A model generated the notes under the pieces. That model saw only the letters and a list, made by a program, of their open reading frames with translations. It did not search any database and had not been told where the DNA came from. Shown here piece after piece: positions 1 to 10,196 of a stretch of DNA of 37,631 bases. Each line of letters opens with the position of its first letter. Position 1 is the stretch's first letter. Location of the stretch: NCBI GenBank assembly GCA_015501595.1, contig JADNRX010000502.1, positions 1-37,631 on the forward strand, read 5' to 3'. Source of the DNA: Hymenopellis radicata (Eukaryota > Basidiomycota > Agaricomycetes > Agaricales > Physalacriaceae). The position numbers and the translations under genes were made by a program.

Positions 1-149
1 GTCAAAATGCGTGGGGAAAAAACTCCTTCTCAACAAAGCTGTTGACAGAGCCAACGCCCAACACCTTATCACCCTTGGAAAGATTCCTGCACACTCGTGG
101 CTTGGGTGGTAAATCCAGACCCTGATCCACCTCCGAAACGATAAGCGAC

Positions 150-1365
150 GAGGCGTAGAAAGACCTAGTACAAACAGACATTCTTGATCCCACCTCGAAA
201 AGACTTGGCGGTGTAAAGCGTGCCGTCCCGGTTGTCGACGAAGAAAGAGGTGCCATCAGGAAAGGTGGTGGTGGTCGCTGGATGGTTCTTGTTGATGTGC
301 TCGCCACCGCAGGTGATACAAACGGGCTGGACACGCGGGCGTAAGGCATCTGAAGGAGCGCCCGGGCGAGTCAAAGGCGCGGAAGTCGCCGAAGTGCGAG
401 GCGCTTTAGGGATGCGCGCATCACCGAGAGGAGAAGACGACGCAGAACGCTTCGCCGGCGTGATGAAGTGGCCTAAAAACTTATCTGTCCTGAACCTCTC
501 AAGCGCCCCGGAAACCCCAATCTTCCAATCCAGGAGATTGAAACACATCACCCGAGTAAGAATCTTGTTCCGTGGCTCGCATTCCCAGACGAACCAGTAG
601 GGGTAAGAGTGTTCGAAGCTAGGAAGTAAAAAAAACATACTCGACGTGCGCTTCCAGCTCCTTCGCCAAAGAATGTCCCGTCGGGCTAACCTTCGACACC
701 GTCTTGACCGCAATCAGCATATTCTCCAGTGCATGCTTATACCCTGCCGCCGTAACCACAGACCAGTTGGTATTCCTACCCCAAAGCTTACCCATCTCAA
801 CAAGGTTGACAATTATCACGTTCTTCGGGTCTAGTTCCGCTGTCGTGCGCATCGGGGTCACTTCGTTCGGAACCAAAAGACGGGGGTCGGCGAAGATCGA
901 GTCAAGTTTGTCGTCAGTCCAGTAGTGAATGTCCGGGATCTGACCTGCGCGAAAAGACTGCAAGTAAGAGTCTGGAATGGGAGTCTCCTTCTGCTCTTTC
1001 TCCTCGTCTCGAATATGAAACTGCTCCGAATCAACCTCCCGACGCACGAAAAAAATGGAATCGAACCCGACTGCTTGATGACGTCCACCGAATTGACCAT
1101 CTCCTCCAGTTCTTCAGTGGAGTACGTGAAGTATGGCTTGAATCGCGCGCCCGCATCAAGCATCAGATCATTACCGGCGTTCATCTCGCAGAACCTGGTA
1201 GCCACGATAGAATCCAAATTATGTGTCTCTGCCACCACATTCAACGGGTGCCTGTATGAAACCGGGATGAGCAAGTTATAGAGAGAGTCCGGAATCGTGC
1301 ATAGAGCGTCGTAATCGAAATCCGCCGGTAGTGGAGGGTACAGATTTGCGTTGGGGAGTCATGGC
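150..1365 (-). pseudogene. gag-like, Cys/His-containing protein relic
   Basis: Reading leftward, conserved-looking blocks run in order: YNLLIPVSYRHPLNVVAE, FKPYFTYSTEELEEMV, FFVRREVDSEQFHIRDEEK, GQIPDIHYWTDDKLDSIFADP, GRNTNWSVVTAAGYKHALEN, SYPYWFVWECEPRNKIL, NLLDWKIGVSGALERFRTD and finally VCITCGGEHINKNHPATT. The last block is a CxxCG(x)nH zinc-binding-like segment followed by FPDGTSFFVDNRDGTLYT. The blocks lie in different frames: one switch is at a T7 run near 1050, another at a T8 run near 632. The layout resembles gag-like or retroelement-associated proteins common in basidiomycete genomes (recalled, not searched). The first block has no clear start codon in its own frame, and after the Cys/His block no coherent C-terminus is seen. 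Either a decayed copy or a gene with homopolymer sequencing errors. Function is not assigned with confidence. Confidence 0.5.
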
Positions 1366-1675
1366 ATCTGAGGGAAAAATCCGGAAGAAAAAAAAAATCT
1401 GGAAGGAACAATCCCAGGAGGAACGGGCATCTGTTGCGATATGTCGAGAATCGAAAATTCCACGAAGACCGAGGAGAATAACGCGACGAGAATGCGCTGA
1501 TGGACGCGCAGAAGGAAAAGAGCAAAGCGCGTCCAACGCCGGCAGTGCTTACATCATCCCCAAAGACGGGACCAGCCGGTCCTGGCACTTGCCGGCTCTG
1601 CGGACCTCTCACATTTCTGGCTAACTTATCTAACGCTTAGACTTCACGCTCGTTCCTCGCATTAGTCTAAGCTAG

Positions 1676-1997
1676 CACATAGAACTAGCTTGTGCATTGT
1701 TGAAGACGTGTGGAAACGCGCTTGACCTTTGCAATCTTGGTCGCACTGCCTACATTTTCGATGAAGTAGAACAACGGATGGAGGATGCCTCTCCTCAGAT
1801 CAGGTTGATGTTGCAAGTAAGTTTGACTTGAACAGCAATTTTACCCAGGCGGCGGGCGGGACATTGACAACTTTTACTAGGAGCTCATTAATCTTCGTGC
1901 AAGGAATTGGATTGACAGCCCCGACGAGGATGATGGAGATGGTTCTATTCAGGATGATTATTGTGTTGATGGAAGTGACTACGCGTCTTTGAATTGA
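1676..1997 (+). pseudogene. C-terminal fragment of a MIF4G-like domain
   Basis: Two exons (1676-1816 and 1881-1997) join across a GTAAGT...ACTAG intron. The spliced reading runs ELACALLKTCGNALDLCNLG, FDEVEQRMEDASPQIRLMLQ, then ELINLRARNWIDSPDEDDGD, and ends at a TGA. The pattern LLKTCG...FDEVEQR...SPQIRLMLQELINLRxRNW resembles the last helices of eIF4G/MIF4G domains, which scaffold RNA helicases and translation factors. A stop codon lies directly upstream of 1676 and no start is seen, so this is a fragment. Dispersed pieces of host genes are common in this window. The family call rests on pattern memory; another HEAT-like helical repeat is possible. Confidence 0.45.
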
Positions 1998-2538
1998 CGA
2001 CGAGGATGGAAGATGATGACTAAGTACGTAGATGGACGGTGATCAATATGTCAAGCACAGAAGGGTATTACACCAGATTTGCTGGCAGGTATCAACTGAG
2101 GTTGGATAGGGAGATCGACATTAGCTGCTTACGTTTACAGTCCGTCAGCGCCACACTAACCGACTATGAACGAAACTTCTGAGGCTGCTCACCAGCACTC
2201 GAGCCGTGGTCCAACTCGTTCTTCTCCAGCATTTACACGGACGATTTTTCAGCGCATGACTGCAGAAAATAGGAATCAGATGAGAACCCGGAAAGAAAGC
2301 TTCCAAGCACTTGGCAACACAATGAATACTGTTGGAGCGACTGGGGCAGAAGCGTTTCTATTCTAGGCTTGACAGGTTGTCCGGTTTCGCAGGGAATTGT
2401 TGATATAACCGGGCACTTAAAGATCTTGCGTATGGTTGAATGAGCAAGACGCACCGTGATTGGCAGGGTCTTACCAGGAGAAAGTTCAATAGACTGGGTC
2501 GTGCTGACGAGGGCAGATATATACTATATTGACAGCAG
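1998..2538. other. No gene recognised
   Basis: This stretch holds a short open frame (2166-2366, starting MNETSEAAHQHSS) with no recognisable domain, and little else. It may be the tail of whatever copied the MIF4G-like fragment, or plain intergenic sequence. No terminal repeats or structural RNA were seen. Confidence 0.4.
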
Positions 2539-3466
2539 CTACTCCACCAACCAGTGCGCCAAACGATGAACCACTGTAGAATTGAACGGCACAAGCGGAA
2601 CTTTGAGGGTTATAGAATCGGCCTCCTTGTACGAGACCGTTTCGGGGGGCGCATGATCCTCAGCAGTTTTATCCCCCAGCCGCAGCACCCAATCCACCTG
2701 ATTCATCCACTTTGCATATGCCACGAGCGCCACCGCAGGCGCCCGATCCTCCTCGAAATTCTTCTCATACTCCTCGATAACCATTGCCAGCCTCATCAAG
2801 TGGTAGCTCCTTTTATGCTCAGCCCAGCTGTACACGTCTGAAAGCCGCCCATGCACGGCCGCGAAGGAACAGACAACTCCTGGCACAGGCCCCCGGCAAT
2901 GTCTTCCATCGTGCGAGGCTCGTAATCGTTAGTGACATGGTGGATAACCTCTATGCGTGGGAGGGAGAGGAGCCCTTTAGAATGGATGAGGTTCAGGCGG
3001 TCTTGAGTGTCCAGAGTTTTTGGCACAATTTTTGGGTAGAAGAGCGACGCGCAATCCGCGGTGACGTCTTTGATATGGTCTCAGTATTATCTGAGAGAGC
3101 ATGGAAAAGCGGTGGACACACGCAAGACATCTCGGGGTGTGATATTGTCCATGCAGGGGATGTGAATGTTGAGAAGCCTTGCAAGACTCCAGACCTAGAT
3201 CCGTGAGCTTGGTCGAAGCGTGCGAGGGCAAGACGTACAAGCTGAGTCTCCATGTCGGGCTGCAAGAGAGTCGGCTCGATCTCTTCGAGCGACCAGCGGG
3301 TCTCTGGGGATTCTGCGCATTAATCATCGTATGCAAATGGCAGTGTGGGGTATACTTTTTACACCCGGTGCCAATCGTTTTATAGTTGACATGAATGTTC
3401 GCGTATGGGTATAAGGGTACAGAACAGGGGAGGACGTTGGAGGGATGTACGTACAAGGTGCGACAT
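2539..3466 (-). pseudogene. C1: copy of the C family, degraded
   Basis: First of three minus-strand relatives (with C2 and C3). From the ATG at 3466 the reading MSHLVRTSLQRPPLF is broken by an extra 8 nt relative to C2. Downstream come a weak-donor intron, the block WSLEEIEPTLLQPDM, a second intron whose acceptor precedes the ACGTCACCGCGG stretch (3054-3065), and then MPKTLDTQDRLNLIHS and DIAGGLCQELSV. At about 2865 the frame shifts by one base relative to C2, and the C-terminus continues as GRLSDVYSWAEHK, AYAKWMNQVDWVLRLGD and HRLAHWLVE with a stop at 2539. The upstream flank carries the shared double GATA site. No known domain is recognised; with these lesions it is probably not functional. 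Confidence 0.6.
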
Positions 3467-3514
3467 GGTTGGAAGCAAAAGCACATGCGTAGTTGTTCGC
3501 AATACTGTAGTGAT

Positions 3515-3527
3515 TAGATAAGATAAA
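3515..3527 (-). promoter_or_regulatory. Double GATA site upstream of C1
   Basis: TAGATAAGATAAA contains two overlapping WGATAR sites, about 50 bp upstream of the C1 start. The same 13-bp pattern occurs at the matching place in all five copies of this promoter in the window. WGATAR is the core bound by fungal GATA zinc-finger regulators (nitrogen, iron and light responses). The role is inferred from conservation only. Confidence 0.45.
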
Positions 3528-3629
3528 CTTAATCATTTGCGCAACGAACTTGACACGGCTGGGAGTATATAGTGCTGCCGCTTCCCAGTTTGTACAGGAT
3601 GTAAGTAGTCTGTAATTTCTATTTGAGCC

Positions 3630-4654
3630 TCAAAGGTACATACTGCCGCGGCGTGTTTCAGGAAACACTGAATTATTATAATAGAGAATATCGGGAGGTA
3701 TATCGTCAAGACTCACCAAGCGGCGCACCAATGGATGCACGCATGAAAAGTCCCTATACACATTCACATCAAAGTCGCGACTCGAGATGCGAATCTCCTT
3801 CTTGGAATCCTTCGGCGGCTTCTCCGCCCAGTAATCCCTCTGCAGCTCCCAAAACACCTGCTTCATCCACTCTGTATACGCAAGAAATGCCACCACATTC
3901 GCCACCTCCTCCTTGTCGTCCTCCTCATCAATAAACAACTTCACAATATGACGCTCCTTGCTCTCCAGAAACAGGCAACACATATCCACAGACTGGGCCC
4001 AGTAATACACCTCCGGAAGCTGCCTCTTCACGGGTGCGAAAGAAATAGACAACTTCTTGCACAGGTCTTTCGCGATGTCTTCTACCGTGCTACGAGACCC
4101 ATGGGCCTTATTCCAGTCGTCATCATTGGGAGAAAAGCCATATTCGCCTAAGCGCGGGAGGCAGAGGAGCTTGTTGGAAAGGATGAGGTTCAGTCGGTTT
4201 TGAGTCTCCAGAGTCTTTGGCACATGGTTTGGGTAGAAAAGCGACGCACACTCCGTGGTGAGCCCTTTATGTATTCAGTGTTATATAAGAGAGCACATCA
4301 AGGGATGGACAGACTCATGACGTGTCTGAGCTGGAAGTTTTCCTCCGAGGGGAGGTATTCTTGGAGGAGTACTGCGATAGTCCAGGCCTAGATCCGTGAG
4401 CTGAGGAAGTGCGCGTGCGAGGGCAGAGACGTACGAGCCGGTGGTTTACGTTGGGCTGGAAAAGTGTCGGCTCGATTTCCTCGAGCGACCAGCGGGGCGC
4501 TGTGAATTCTGCGTGTCAATATCTGTGTGCAGATAGCGATGTGATGTGCACCTTGTACGCGAGGCGCCAAGTACTTGGAAGTTGATATGAATGTTCGAGC
4601 GTGAGGACGGAACAAAGGAGGTCGTCGGAGGGATGTACGTAGCAGGCGCGACAT
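3630..4654 (-). CDS. C2: C-family protein with predicted mitochondrial presequence
   Basis: The best-preserved C copy. The ATG at 4654 opens MSRLLRTSLRRPPLFRPHAR, followed by TFISTSKYLAPRVQ. This stretch is rich in Arg, Ser and Leu with no acidic residue, as expected of a mitochondrial targeting presequence. A likely 52-nt intron (GTGCAC...TCACAG) joins it to APRWSLEEIEPTLFQP. A second intron ends before GGCTCACCACGG and leads to TECASLFYPNHVP. Then comes an open reading of about 197 residues: MPKTLETQNRLNLILSNKLL, EDIAKDLCKKLSISFAPVKR, AYTEWMKQVFWELQRDYWAE and CVHPLVRRLV. A further intron (GTGAGT...TTCAG) may remove the end seen at 3630. The middle exon does not join in one frame without a one-base change, so even C2 may be defective or my splice sites wrong. 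No family is recognised; a resemblance of WSLEEIEPTL to mitochondrial GatC N-termini is too weak to name. Confidence 0.45.
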
Positions 4655-4705
4655 GGTTGAATGCAAAGGTGCGCGCGTGGGAGACTTGCCGGAGGTGATA
4701 ATGAT

Positions 4706-4718
4706 TAGATAAGATAAC
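4706..4718 (-). promoter_or_regulatory. Double GATA site upstream of C2
   Basis: TAGATAAGATAAC, two overlapping WGATAR cores, about 52 bp upstream of the C2 start. Its position and sequence match the copies upstream of C1, C3, B2 and B3. Confidence 0.45.
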
Positions 4719-4944
4719 ACTATTTGTGGCGTAGAGATGCGCCTTGTAACCCAAATCTCAGCTAGAGTAGGTTCGTTTACGAGCAATGTACATGTGGAGT
4801 TGTCAACAGATGGAATACATTCGGTTTTTCTGACTACCATGTCGAAGATTGTTTATCCGATGGGAGAGTTGAATGATATATGATTATAGTACTGCACTAC
4901 GAGAAATTTATCTACAACATAATAAAGCGCAAAACATGCTCGGG

Positions 4945-6715
4945 TCACTTGGCCGTATCATATCTGTCCGCATTCTCCGCTTCCACATAAGCCTGACCGT
5001 CTCCGTACCCAGCGCCATGCATCTAACGAGAAGAAGTAAATCATCAATCGGACAAGAAATGATTATGCTACGAACCTTTACTAGAATCATATCGAGTTTT
5101 CTATCGGTAGTGTCCAGCTTCCTGTGCGTCGTATCCAGCTTGCTATCCATCCTCGTCTGGACCTTGTAGATATCGTCGACACGCGACATGAGCCTTGCCT
5201 GCATCATGCTGAGATCATAGAGTAATCGAGTCGTCTTGATATCGGTTCCAATCTTTGGGGAGCGTGAGAAAGAATACCGTTGCCATTGGCAAAAGGGAGA
5301 ATGCAAACCTGAAACGAGATCCGCGCGTTGTCCACTTGGGCGCGCAGTTCTTGAACCTGGGCTTTGATCTTTCCACGCGAGACAAAGTACTTCGGGCCTC
5401 CGAGCTTCGACAGTTTCTGAATTTTTTGATGAACTTCACCGATAACACTATAAGCCAAGTCAGACGCGAGCGCCGACGTCTGGATGTGAACCGTACGCAG
5501 ATAAATCCCAAATCTTCTTCAAGTTGGCCCCGCTCCCAGTCGCTCTGGACCCAATCTCATTGACAATCGCGAGCGTAATACACGCCGTGTGTTCTGCAAG
5601 AGCCTGGCACTCGTCACGGGCAGCACGAGCACTCTGGCGTGAATGCACTCGTTAGTGTCAATTATCAAGTGTGTGTAGCAACACCACCATTCACTCACCT
5701 CTGCAGCTTGGACGATCTTCCGCAGGATTCCGCATGTACCCTCGAGGACGTCGCCGAGCACTGGCACCAGTTTCGCGACGCTCTCTGCGACATCGAGACA
5801 TGTAATAAGGTTGGCTATCGTTGTCGGTCCAAAGGTTGATGTCGAGTCAGAGGAGCCGCCCACTCTATGAAGCTTCGAGAGTACTTCAACGCGAGCGGTC
5901 ATCTCTCGGAAGTACGGTAGGGTAATCTGCAAGACGTCCGCAAGATCCTTCCATGGTCTTCCCGGTGAAAGATCAAGGAGAATCCTTTCGTCAAACACAC
6001 TTGAGGTGACCGAGATGTGGTACATCCTTTGACGGGGAATGTACGAGTTGTGGACGGCCCACCAGTCGGCATTAGTCCAAGCTCTTGTGCTACACTTGAT
6101 GACAATGAGCACCGCCTGAAGTGCATCGCAGTAGTTGTCCATCTACAAATCAGACGCCATGGGCAATTCATTGCAACTACTCACCGAGTCACTATTGGAA
6201 CGAATTCGACGATACTGCTCTCTTTCCACTCCGCATACGGTCTCAGCGAGTGCATTCAGAGCCTCCAGGCACCTCTCTTGAGCATCCACCAGTACATCAA
6301 GCCATTGAATATACTCAGTTGGCAAAATCCATCCTTTCAATTGCAAGTTATCCAACGAAGTCCCCAAAGGATCTCTGACGTCGCTAAAGCATCAGTGTGA
6401 GAGGTGTACTCCATGCAGAGCTACAAACCTTGATTTGACGAGCACCCATTCCCAAGGGGGGTCGCCACACTCTATGAGCCGTAAAATGTCGATATCCTCC
6501 TTCGAACCAGTGGCCTCGTCATCCTCATCCGAACAGTCCTCCTCGGCGTCTTCATCTCGACTGTAGGACCAGCAACTCTTATAGTCGGATTCCGCACCCT
6601 TGTCACTAGGATCGTCAGCTCCATCCAAAGTCCGAGAGCAGTCAGCCGTGCAGATGTCACGAACGGGCATGATGAGAGCAAGACGAAAGCGAGGGGATGC
6701 TGTTGATGGGATCAT
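4945..6715 (-). CDS. A1: MLKL/NLR N-terminal helical-bundle-like protein, intact
   Basis: Member of a four-copy family and the only one on the minus strand. The start at 6715 (MIPSTASPRFRLALIMPVRD) is shared with A2 and A3. The first exon is strongly acidic (DEDAEEDCSDEDDEATGS). Introns begin GTTTGT, GTGAGT, GTGAGT, GTACGG, GTTTGC and GTTCGT and sit where they do in A4. The core reads DADWWxxHNxYIP-like (here NADWWAVHNSYIPRQR), LPYFREMTARVEVLSKLHRV, LDVAESVAKLVPVLGDVLEG, ARAARDECQALAEHTACITL, IQKLSKLGG and QVQELRAQVDNARISFQ, ending in a coiled-coil-prone KLDTTHRKLDTTDRKLDMIL. The order of helices resembles the MLKL_NTD/NLR adaptor-type four-helix bundle found at basidiomycete NLR N-termini; in known cases such bundles bind partners or disrupt membranes. 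No frameshift or stop was found. Without the last intron the protein would end at 4908 instead of 4945. No ATPase or kinase domain follows. Confidence 0.7.
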
Positions 6716-7200
6716 CCTTGCTTTCTGTCACAGCATTGATAGCTGTATATGACGGCATCCCGTACGGCGCGACGCGATGTGAAGCAACCCAATTGAATGC
6801 CTGAATACTTCTCTTAACGTCGTCTGATGAGTGCCTACGTGGTGTCTTCCTTGTCTTAACGCACCTACGTAGCTGTGGTGTGAGGATGCTGGACGGAACG
6901 GAAGAGACAGCCTGCAAGTCTGGAATTGTCGGATTCTAAATCGGCGGACGAACTGTGAAAAATAAGGACTCACGACAAGGTTGGGCGGGGAGATTTCCAA
7001 AACGTCCAGTCAGAGCGTGACATCTACTAGCAGAGTGGCCAAGATGAAGCAAGTCGACGACCTCAAGAGCTAGACTCAAGCACTCCTCTCAGCTTTCGAT
7101 CGTTCATTCCTCTAAACAGTTCATAGAAGGACGTTTACAAGTCGACGGCTTAATGCTATAAGTAACAACAAAGTAGAGTATGACTTTTCAAGTTCTGGTG
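6716..7200 (-). repeat. Inverted copy of the A-gene upstream block
   Basis: This flank of A1 is the reverse complement of parts of the blocks upstream of A2 (10480-11444) and A3 (23990-24788). Shared pieces include the CGACAAGGTTGGGCGGGGAG stretch at 6979-6998 and CTCAAGAGCTAGACTCAAGC at 7062-7081. No convincing protein is encoded. It is probably the ancestral promoter and 5' untranslated region of the A genes. Confidence 0.6.
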
Positions 7201-7228
7201 TGCAGACGAGGGCGCATATTGACACCAT

Positions 7229-8096
7229 CTAGTACTCAGTCAAATGGCGCAGCAAAGGATGCACCTGCGGGAACTCATCATCCCCATCAGCCTCGGAAGC
7301 AGAAAGATGCTCCCCCACCTCCAACGCCCAGCTGACCTGATTCATCCACTCTGTATACGCTACAACCGCCAGCGCACCCGCCACCACCTCCTTCTCATCC
7401 TCCTTATCAAACGTCAACGATAATATCTCAGTATGTTCGCCGTCCATCTCGCTGGCCGTAATAAGCGCCTCCGGAAGCGCCCTCTTCACACCTGCAAAGG
7501 GACAGACACCTCCTTGCAGATGCTTTTCGCAATGTCGTCCAACGTGCGGCTGGATTCACGATCTTTAGTAACGTCGTATCCGCAGCTGGCCATGCGAGGG
7601 AAGGAGAGCAGCTCGTTGGAATGGATGATGTTCAGCCGCCCTCGGGTGTCCATAATCTGCGGCACGTGGTTCGGGTAGAAGAGCGATGCACAATCCGCGG
7701 TGAGGTCTTACATATACATTGAGTATTATGAGAGCAGCGCAACGGAAGACGCACGCATGACGTCTGTAGGCTTGAACGGTCTCTTCAAGGGGAGGCGCTG
7801 GTCAAGGAGTGCTGCGACACTCCAGGCCTGTATACGTGAGCTGAGGCAGCAGTGCGCGAGGGCGGAGACGTACGAGGCGGAACTTTGCGTCGGGCTGGAA
7901 AAGTGTCAGCTCGATTTCATCGAGCGACCAGCGGATCTCTGTGAATGCGCGTCTGCAGACGATGATGTGATGTGCGTGCACCTTTTACGCGTGGTGCCAA
8001 GCACTTGGAAGTTGATGTAAATGTTCGAGCTTGAGGACGGAACAAGAGAGGCCGTCGGAGGGATGTACGTAGTACTACTAGCAGCAGGCGCGACAT
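7229..8096 (-). pseudogene. C3: copy of the C family, frameshifted
   Basis: The start at 8096 gives MSRLLLVVLRTSLRRPLLFR, again presequence-like. A 43-nt intron (GTGCAC...TCACAG) leads to IRWSLDEIELTLFQPD. The second intron ends before ACCTCACCGCGG, giving LTADCASLFYPNHVPQIMDT, RGRLNIIHSNELLSFPRM and TLDDIAKSICKEVSVPL. At about 7500 the frame shifts by one base at the same codon as in C1, and the C-terminus continues RALPEALITASEMDGEH, VAYTEWMNQVSWALEVGEHL and HPLLRHLTEY. C3 is the rightmost copy of the C tandem and ends just left of B1. Confidence 0.6.
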
Positions 8097-8166
8097 GGTT
8101 GGATGCAGGTTGGATGCAAAGACGCGCGCGTGGGAGAATTGCCGAAGGCCATCAGGCGATAGCGAT

Positions 8167-8179
8167 TAGATAAGATAAC
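8167..8179 (-). promoter_or_regulatory. Double GATA site upstream of C3
   Basis: TAGATAAGATAAC upstream of the C3 start at the same relative position as in C1 and C2. It contains two overlapping WGATAR cores. Confidence 0.45.
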
Positions 8180-8269
8180 GCTGGTTGTGGCGTAGATCGA
8201 GGCGCGCCTTGTACTACCCAAATTTCGGCTAGAATAGGTTTTCGGATATTACCTGCACCATCGGAGGGA

Positions 8270-8939
8270 TTAGAAAGGCGCGTGCGGGTAGGAACAGTCT
8301 GATGTTCGGTAATGGGGGCCCGAGATAGAGTCTGGCGATATTACATCGGTATTACGGCGCACTGTTGTCAGGAGGAATAATGTAGAGTGCGTGAAATGCG
8401 CTGTTGGACCTAGAAGACTAGACGAGAACTTGGGGTGGAAGGTGGATATGGTCACCCACACTAGGGTCTGAGATCATAAGAAGGGCCATGTGAGAGTCTA
8501 AAAGAAAGAGACACGTCAAAAGTGACATGGAACGAAAGTAGAATGAAGGCGGGCCTTTGACGAGGCCGACTCCGAGTAGAGCGACTTTGGCCCGAGACCG
8601 AGGCGGGAATTTGGCCAGATTCTCCACACCTAATCTATCCGGGAGACTGTCCTCCACGCAACAAATTCTTTAAATTTGTCTGTGGTCTCGTCGCATGTAA
8701 TCGGGCGCGTCTTAACGGACAGGTGGCGCAGGCGGGCCGTACGAGGTACGGCCACACGTGTGAGCGGAGCCCCTTTTTTGATGAGACCCCTATTCCTTTC
8801 TCCGATAACTTCCGACTCGGCCATGATGCTCATTTTTTCATGCTCCACGTCCTAGACACCGACTAGCCTCCCCTTTAAACCTTACACAGCGAACCGCCCT
8901 CCGATAATTCTATGCGTATCGCCTTTTCATAACACTACG
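8270..8939. other. Intergenic stretch between C3 and B1
   Basis: No gene is recognised here. The stretch must hold the divergent 5' region of B1. No TATA box close to 8940 is obvious. Two minus-strand frames of 63-79 codons have no family resemblance and are not reported as genes. Confidence 0.4.
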
Positions 8940-10196
8940 ATGGACGACGTGCACAAAGATTTGCAGCCAACTAGGCGGGGTTGTCTGAAGAGCCCTGGAC
9001 ATTCCAAGCCACCGAGTCCAGACCCAGCATCGACGCCGCCTTTGTTGGGATCCTCTGATGGTACCAGCAGGCCATGCATGCCGATCAGGAAGAGCGTATC
9101 TTTTTGCTCAGAGGACGCCTACGATATATGGGATGCGGACGAGTGGGATCGCACACCCAGCGAGCCGGCGCGAAATTTGAGCTACCAGTGAGTCTATTTC
9201 TCATTGAACGCTGGCGAGGACGATATGCGCTCTTTTTCGCGGTCGTGTGCCGTATGACTCGGACCAATTTGCTAATCACTCGTATGCAGGGATATGCTAG
9301 AGCTCAAAGCCATCCAACGCACTCTGCCTCGCGCAAATCAACTTCCAGACATGTACACTGGGAGACCCGGTAGTCATTACCTCGGAAAGGTGCCCATTGG
9401 ATTGCTCCCACTCGCAGTGAGCGGCGAGGAGCGGCAGTACCCTCCCACAAACACCCCACCGTCTACTCCAAGTCCCGTCCAGAGCGGGTATTCGACGCCA
9501 CGCAAGAACTTTTCGTTCGTACCGCTCCTCGAACCCGAACCTGTGTACAGTCACGCGGCGCGTCTAAAGGCTGTGGTGTCTCCGATGCTCGCGCCCCCTA
9601 GTCCGCTCGTGCTTGACACCTCCACTCCCGCGGCCGACGTGCTTTCCGCTGCAAAGCCTATCGCGCGAAAGAAAAACGTCATGTACATCAATGGCGAGGA
9701 GGTTGATTTGGACGAGGACGAGCCCAGTCCAGTAGAGCCGAAGAAAGCCGACGTGGATCCGTTGATGATTGCATGCTCTTTCCGCGCCAAACGCAACACA
9801 CCTACGTCGTCCCCTCCCCCAATACCCACTCCTCCCGTGGTCGTCCCTGCACAGCCAAAGATCACGACACCGGAGCCACCAGATCCGATTACCCTACCTG
9901 CTTGCTCGTTCCGTGCGCGTCGGGTCAGTCCACCTATCGCTCAGTCCCCGCCTGCGACGCGATACCCTCCCGCGCCCGCTTCGCCTCCTTCGCCACGTCC
10001 TACATCTCCACCCTCATCACGCTCTCCCATTTCTCGCACCCCTAATCCCCCGCGATCCCCACCAACACCAGCGCGACGCATGCCGTGGGACAGCACTGTC
10101 CGTACAACGCGGGATAATACCAATCCCAGCGGCATGGTGGGTTTGGGCGGCCATGGATGGCAAAGTGGCAGGACGAGTCCAGTCTTGAGAGCTTGA
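8940..10196 (+). CDS. B1: Pro/Ser-rich protein with PP1-docking-like motif
   Basis: Two exons (8940-9187 and 9290-10196) join across a GTGAGT...GCTAATCAC...TGCAG intron with a good branch point, giving 384 residues. The start MDDVHKDLQPTRRGCLKSPG is the only ATG opening this frame. Residues 50-55 read RKSVSF, which fits the [RK]x(V/I)xF docking motif for protein phosphatase 1, followed by the acidic/Trp stretch DIWDADEWDRTPSEPARNLS. Exon 2 opens DMLELKAIQRTLPRANQL and VPIGLLPLAV. Two similar blocks, PLMIACSFRAKRNTPTSSPP and ITLPACSFRARRVSPP, look like an internal repeat. From about residue 270 the chain is low complexity (Pro, Ser, Arg) and likely disordered. I recall unnamed basidiomycete proteins with the KSVSF...ADEWDRTP arrangement but no function. 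This is the only complete B copy. Confidence 0.75.

Noticed and set aside
2539..4654. Naming the C family as GatC (tRNA amidotransferase subunit)
   Set aside because: Only WSLEEIEPTL plus a mitochondrial-like presequence suggest it; the long C-terminal part has no relation to GatC.
9941..10135. Minus-strand Gly/Arg-rich frames opposite the Pro-rich part of B1 and B2
   Set aside because: They are shadows of Pro/Arg codons on the other strand and have no start context or conservation of their own.
9294..10196. Starting B1 at the internal Met at 9297 as a single-exon gene
   Set aside because: A clean intron (9188-9289) joins exon 1 in frame and gives the conserved LSYQ-DMLELK junction.
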